64,000 bases of DNA from Berghia stephanieae (Eukaryota; Mollusca; Gastropoda; Nudibranchia; Aeolidiidae): NCBI GenBank assembly GCA_034508935.3, contig CM067445.1, positions 91,041,745-91,105,744 of the forward strand. The letters are read 5' to 3'. Under the pieces are notes generated by a model. The model saw only the letters and a program-made list of their open reading frames with translations. It ran no database searches and was not told the DNA's origin. This document shows positions 61,436 to 64,000 of this stretch, piece after piece; position 1 is the stretch's first letter; every line of letters begins with the position of its first letter. The position numbers and the translations under genes were made by a program.

Positions 61436-61870
61436 TTATTTTTTATTTTTATTGCACTTGCGACACAATAAGGTCAATTCAAAGCCAGTTAAATGTAAGA
61501 CGTTAAAATAATCAACCGTTAGATCTATCATGTGACAAAAGGGATGAGTTTTTTTTTTTCATATCAGGAGATCAAAGAGCGATAGAATACTTGTTCTTTA
61601 ATCCTACTTTGACACCATCACAGGAAAGGGATACAATTTGCTGGTTTCAAAATAAGAACTTCACTAAAATCCTACCATTGCCACAAATAATTAATGGAGA
61701 TATGATTTACACAGGAAAAAAATAAGTCTCTCAAACAATGGTAGTAAATCCATTCAACTGTTTCCTTTCAGAGAAAGACTACAGACACGGCTTAGTCAAA
61801 ACCAAATACGGTATGTAATCCTTACATTCAATTCAAGACACAGAACCCAAATTCACTTGGTAAGTTCAAC
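61436..61870 (-). repeat. Highly diverged CACCCAG-ended retroposon
   Basis: The order TTGCGACACAATAAGGTCA, GATATGATTTACACAGGAAA and CATTCAACTGTTTCC parallels the family, with many changes. No target duplication found. Confidence 0.5.
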
Positions 61871-62385
61871 AAATGATTTAGTTTTAGTGGGATGGAAGAG
61901 ATAGCCAGGCTTTGGACCAATGGATTTCATGGGCCCAGGGAGGTCCAACTTTTCTCTGACCTAAGGGAGATTCAAGCCACCCCAAGAAAACTCATTTTGA
62001 AGAATAATTTTTGAAAATTCAAGTTCGCCATTATCTACTGATATAACAAAGCCATGCTTACCAAACAATAGTCGTGTAACAAAGTTACTCAACGTGAGAG
62101 TGGTAAAACAATAAGTATATCTTGAATAACTTGTAAGGTTCTACTGTTTGCTCTGAGGTGTATCAGTATCATTTATTTTGTCTTTTTGGGTGAATAAAGA
62201 ATAAAATGCACTGCTGGGTGACTTATACAATAATTTTACAAAATTGTCCATATTTTGACTTAATTGATAAAAAAACAAAACAATTTGAGCACTTCCATTG
62301 ACATAAAATTTACCCGGGGAGATAAATACATTTTCACACACTATTCGGCAAAATTCATTTATTGTAAGGACAGTTATTACATGGA
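61871..62385. other. Intergenic, nothing recognised
   Basis: No exon or repeat match. Confidence 0.4.
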
Positions 62386-62720
62386 ACTTTTTTGTTTGTC
62401 TTTAGGTCTCTTCCAACACAATTGAGGTTATATGAGAGACCGCTGAAACAAAAAAACAAGCAATCTAACAAAAATAGTACAAATGTAAATCAAAATCATA
62501 ACCTAAAGATATCATAATCTAAATTATAAATAACCAAGAACAAACAGGCAGAAGATTCACAGAAAAAAAATATCCCCTGTCAAAAAAACAATCACAAACC
62601 AAAGAAGCAGATAGGCTAGTAAAGAGAAGAAGAAACGACATCACTATCGGATCGTACACCCATGCGAACATCATAGGTATATGATTCAAGGGTGATGCTC
62701 CCATCCAACCACCCGCTTAC
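62386..62720 (-). repeat. Highly diverged CACCCAG-ended retroposon
   Basis: GTTTGTCTTTAGGTCTCTTC, GAGGTTATATGAGAGACC and ATTCACAGAAAAAAAATATC follow the family order. Probably an old copy. Confidence 0.35.
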
Positions 62721-62888
62721 ATGGAACAGTTAAAAATTCATGACCAAAGACTTCAATTCAAAACCACCATACATCACTTTAAAAATGCCATTGATAGGGA
62801 GCTCCATAACTTGAAATATGTATGTGACGATAACAAGGTGTTAATAAAAAGGTTATTTAGAGTAAGATCAAGACTTTAGCACCAAAGA

Positions 62889-63431
62889 TTTTTTTTTTTT
62901 TTTGTTTTTAAGGTTTTACGGCGCTTGCAACACATTAAGGTCATATCAGCGCCAGTAAAAAGGAAGAGAATGGGATAGTTAAAAGTTCTAGAATTACAAT
63001 TAAAGCGCAAAAGAAAAGGTAAGACAAAGGAGAACGTGTTCAAATAGGAACAGATGTAGATTCCAAGAGCACACCGCTAAAGTACTTAGTTTGAGATCAC
63101 CTAAAAGTCTCATCCAGACACAAGCACAGGTCCCAACTAAGAGGAATACACTCAAATGTTTACCAATCATATAATATAATATGTAAACTAAACATAATAC
63201 AATGCATAACAGAGAGATGATTTACAAGGAAAAAAATATCATCTCCCAAAACTATAACTATACATTCGACTGTTTCCCTCCCAGTCAAGGAACTCCGGCA
63301 AGGATCAGGACAAAACTAAGTAATCTCATTCCAAGACAATGACAGGAAACAATTGGAAAACAGGTATGGGGGGATAGAAGACACAGCATGTACCTCCCTG
63401 CCCACTATGGGAGGTCAGGATCCCCACCCAG
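62889..63431 (-). mobile_element. CACCCAG-ended retroposon, full copy with 13-bp target duplication
   Basis: The best-defined member: TTAGCACCAAAGA at 62876-62888 is repeated exactly at 63432-63444. Minus-strand 5' end CTGGGTGGGGATCC, 3' end GCAAGCGCCGTAAAACC, then a poly(A) tail (15 T on the plus strand). 543 bases. No box A/box B pair, no tRNA, 5S or 7SL likeness that I can see, and no long ORF. Confidence 0.85.
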
Positions 63432-63509
63432 TTAGCACCAAAGAGAAAACAAGACTTGGATGATCATAGAAATAGACCTCGAGAGCAATCTTTCGATATC
63501 TGAGACACT

Positions 63510-63567
63510 TTTAGGTTATTTATTTAGCGTCAGTAAAAAGGAAGATGATAGGCGAAATTGTTGTTTT
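63510..63567 (-). repeat. Short piece of the same retroposon
   Basis: TTAGGTTATTTATTTAGCGT and CAGTAAAAAGGAAGATG match the 3' portion of the family. Confidence 0.45.
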
Positions 63568-64000
63568 GTTTTGTTTTTAAGGGTTTTACGGCGCTTGCAA
63601 CACATTTAGGTTATATCAGCACCAGTAAAAAGGAAGAAATTGGGATAGTAAAAAGTTCTAGAATTACAAATAAAGCACCCAAGAAAAAGTAAGACATAAG
63701 GGAATTGGGAACAAATAGGGATCAGATATAGATTCCAAGAGCACACTATCAAAGTACTTAGTTTGAGACCACCTATAAGTCTCATCCGGACACAAGCACA
63801 ATATCCATAAAGAGGAATACACTCAAATGCTTACATTAAACATTAAAAACAACAAATAATAATAATACATAACAGAGAGATGATTTACAAGGAAAATAAT
63901 ATCATCTCCCAAAATAATAACTATGCATTTGACTGTTTCCCTCCCAGCCAGGACTCCGACGAGGGCCAGGAAAAAACCAAGTAATCTCATTCCAAGACAA
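63568..64000 (-). mobile_element. CACCCAG-ended retroposon, cut by window end
   Basis: Well preserved copy starting (plus strand) GTTTTTAAGGGTTTTACGGC. The 5' part, and so the outer target duplication, lies beyond the window. Confidence 0.8.

Overview
This is a repeat-rich, AT-rich animal nuclear window. It has spliced genes with GT-AG introns, tRNA-derived SINEs, CR1-type LINE pieces, TIR elements and very long triplet microsatellites. The two genes and the SINE style suggest a lophotrochozoan, most likely a mollusc; this is an inference, not a demonstration.

Two host genes are supported. (1) On the minus strand, three exons between 7518 and 12979 encode a complete 157-residue V-ATPase c subunit (ATP6V0C / Vha16). 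It has a compact promoter near 13080-13180 and an apparent long 3'UTR down to a poly(A) signal at 5247-5252. (2) On the plus strand, 15 coding exons from 21564 to 39237 encode a protein of about 1,600 residues. It has a low-complexity acidic N-terminal half, one AT-hook, ten C2H2 zinc fingers and a conserved-looking acidic C-terminus; I could not name its orthologue. Two short exons in it (24391-24433 and 25589-25655) are frame-compatible only if exactly one is used. Several coding exons carry 1-base frame breaks, mostly bases missing from homopolymers, which looks like residual assembly error rather than gene decay.

Layout: 1-5200 holds a TIR element, an interspersed retroposon and a 5'-truncated LINE. 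5230-12979 is ATP6V0C, whose first intron holds a 2-kb element bounded by inverted blocks of palindromes. 13-21.5 kb is intergenic, with microsatellites, SINEs, a LINE 3' end and inverted modules. 21.5-41 kb is the zinc-finger gene, with hAT-like, foldback and SINE copies in its introns. 41.8-49.2 kb is a tandem array of 38-41 bp units whose middle 3.4 kb is badly degraded. 50-60 kb is a mosaic of AGT/ACT, AAT and ATG triplet arrays, a 0.75-kb-arm inverted repeat and a 900-bp DNA transposon nested in a SINE. 61.4-64 kb holds a same-orientation cluster of a retroposon family that I define here from three copies with target-site duplications.

No virus-like or LTR element, CRISPR array, rRNA or convincing functional tRNA gene was recognised.
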